In this document: one piece after another, positions 32,753 through 32,889 of the stretch
Layout: every line of letters begins with the position of its first letter
Position numbering within the stretch: the first letter of the stretch is position 1
Assembly: GCA_900769075.1 (NCBI GenBank)
Contig: CAAGFE010000090.1
Location: 1-32,889 of the forward strand
Origin: Clostridia bacterium
GTDB taxonomy: Bacteria > Bacillota > Clostridia > Christensenellales > Aristaeellaceae
DNA length: 32,889 bases
Reading direction: 5' to 3'
The notes under the pieces: generated by a model
Seen by the model: only the letters and a program-made list of their open reading frames with translations
The model's database searches: none
Told to the model about the DNA's origin: nothing
Position numbers and translations under genes: made by a program

Positions 32753-32889
32753 TCGAAAAAGTGGCTGCGGCCACTTTTTCGATAAGGGAGTGGGCCTCCG
32801 CTTCTGCGGAAGCGGGCATTTTTCACTGTCAGCTAAAGCTGACGGCCGTGAAAAATGTAAGGAAAGGTTTCGGCAAAGGCCGAAACCGC
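32753..32889. repeat. Compound-hairpin element, copy D (right end cut by window)
   Basis: The opening stem is 13 bp perfect: TCGAAAAAGTGGC (32753-32765) and GCCACTTTTTCGA (32770-32782), loop TGCG. Then CCGCTTC/GAAGCGG (32798-32815, loop TGCG), an outer CATTTTTCAC/GTGAAAAATG (32817-32826, 32848-32857) enclosing GTCAGCT/AGCTGAC (loop AA), and GGTTTCGGC/GCCGAAACC (32866-32887, loop AAAG). Arms differ from the other copies while the pairing is kept. Confidence 0.82.

Noticed and set aside
32631..32819. 62-codon - strand frame at the right end
   Set aside because: It runs through element D's hairpins; the likelier coding trace in this place is the different frame at 32581-32706.

Overview
The window looks like a chromosomal segment of a GC-rich, polysaccharide-degrading anaerobic Firmicute (Clostridia; a gut or rumen lineage is my guess). 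The grounds are strong AGGAGG-type ribosome binding sites on nearly every gene, a Veg-like protein, MsmX-type sugar ABC ATPases, Firmicute-style signal peptides, T-run terminators and TTGACA/TATAAT promoters. No rRNA, tRNA, CRISPR array, phage gene or transposase was seen.

Left part (1-7.2 kb, mostly + strand): part of a hairpin-rich repeat (copy A) next to a 25-codon gene remnant and its terminator; a secreted cysteine-rich protein; a HAD phosphatase (-); a DEAD-box RNA helicase; two overlapping COG0523 metal-chaperone GTPases, one with an in-frame His/Asp/Cys tandem repeat and the other with a DUF1980/YcgQ-like C-terminus; and an N-acetylhexosamine 1-kinase-like sugar kinase.

Middle part (7.3-20.6 kb, - strand): a MalEFG-type ABC importer with its own MsmX-like ATPase (binding protein, MalF, MalG, ATPase), preceded by a promoter and a LacI/CcpA-type palindrome; a monocistronic Veg-like gene; then a six-gene, probably co-transcribed set: GH43 glycosidase, an unrecognised 410-aa protein, a TIM-barrel sugar isomerase/epimerase, a Gfo/Idh/MocA oxidoreductase, a GNAT acetyltransferase and a secreted GH53 endo-galactanase. 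Together they read as a locus for arabinan/galactan side chains of pectin: extracellular cleavage, oligosaccharide import, then intracellular processing. NagB follows on the + strand, with an inverted-repeat operator in the divergent gap.

Right part (21.7-32.9 kb): a second MsmX-like ATPase divergent from a cupin-AraC regulator; then one long - strand operon read from about 32.4 to 23.7 kb: a six-helix membrane protein, LplB-type and LplC-type permeases, a large binding protein, two small four-helix membrane proteins, a third MsmX-like ATPase, and two more small membrane proteins. The binding-protein gene is flanked on both sides by dense arrays of RNA hairpins.

The most unusual signal is a family of four compound-hairpin elements (A 1-311, B 21540-21709, C 27223-27420, D 32753-32889). 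They share an opening stem with compensated arm changes and several internal modules. The two complete copies are each bracketed by a near-perfect 35- or 42-bp direct repeat that is itself a terminator-like palindrome. In copy B the flanks look like one bidirectional terminator duplicated around the insertion. I think this is an undescribed mobile or self-propagating non-coding element aimed at intergenic palindromes.
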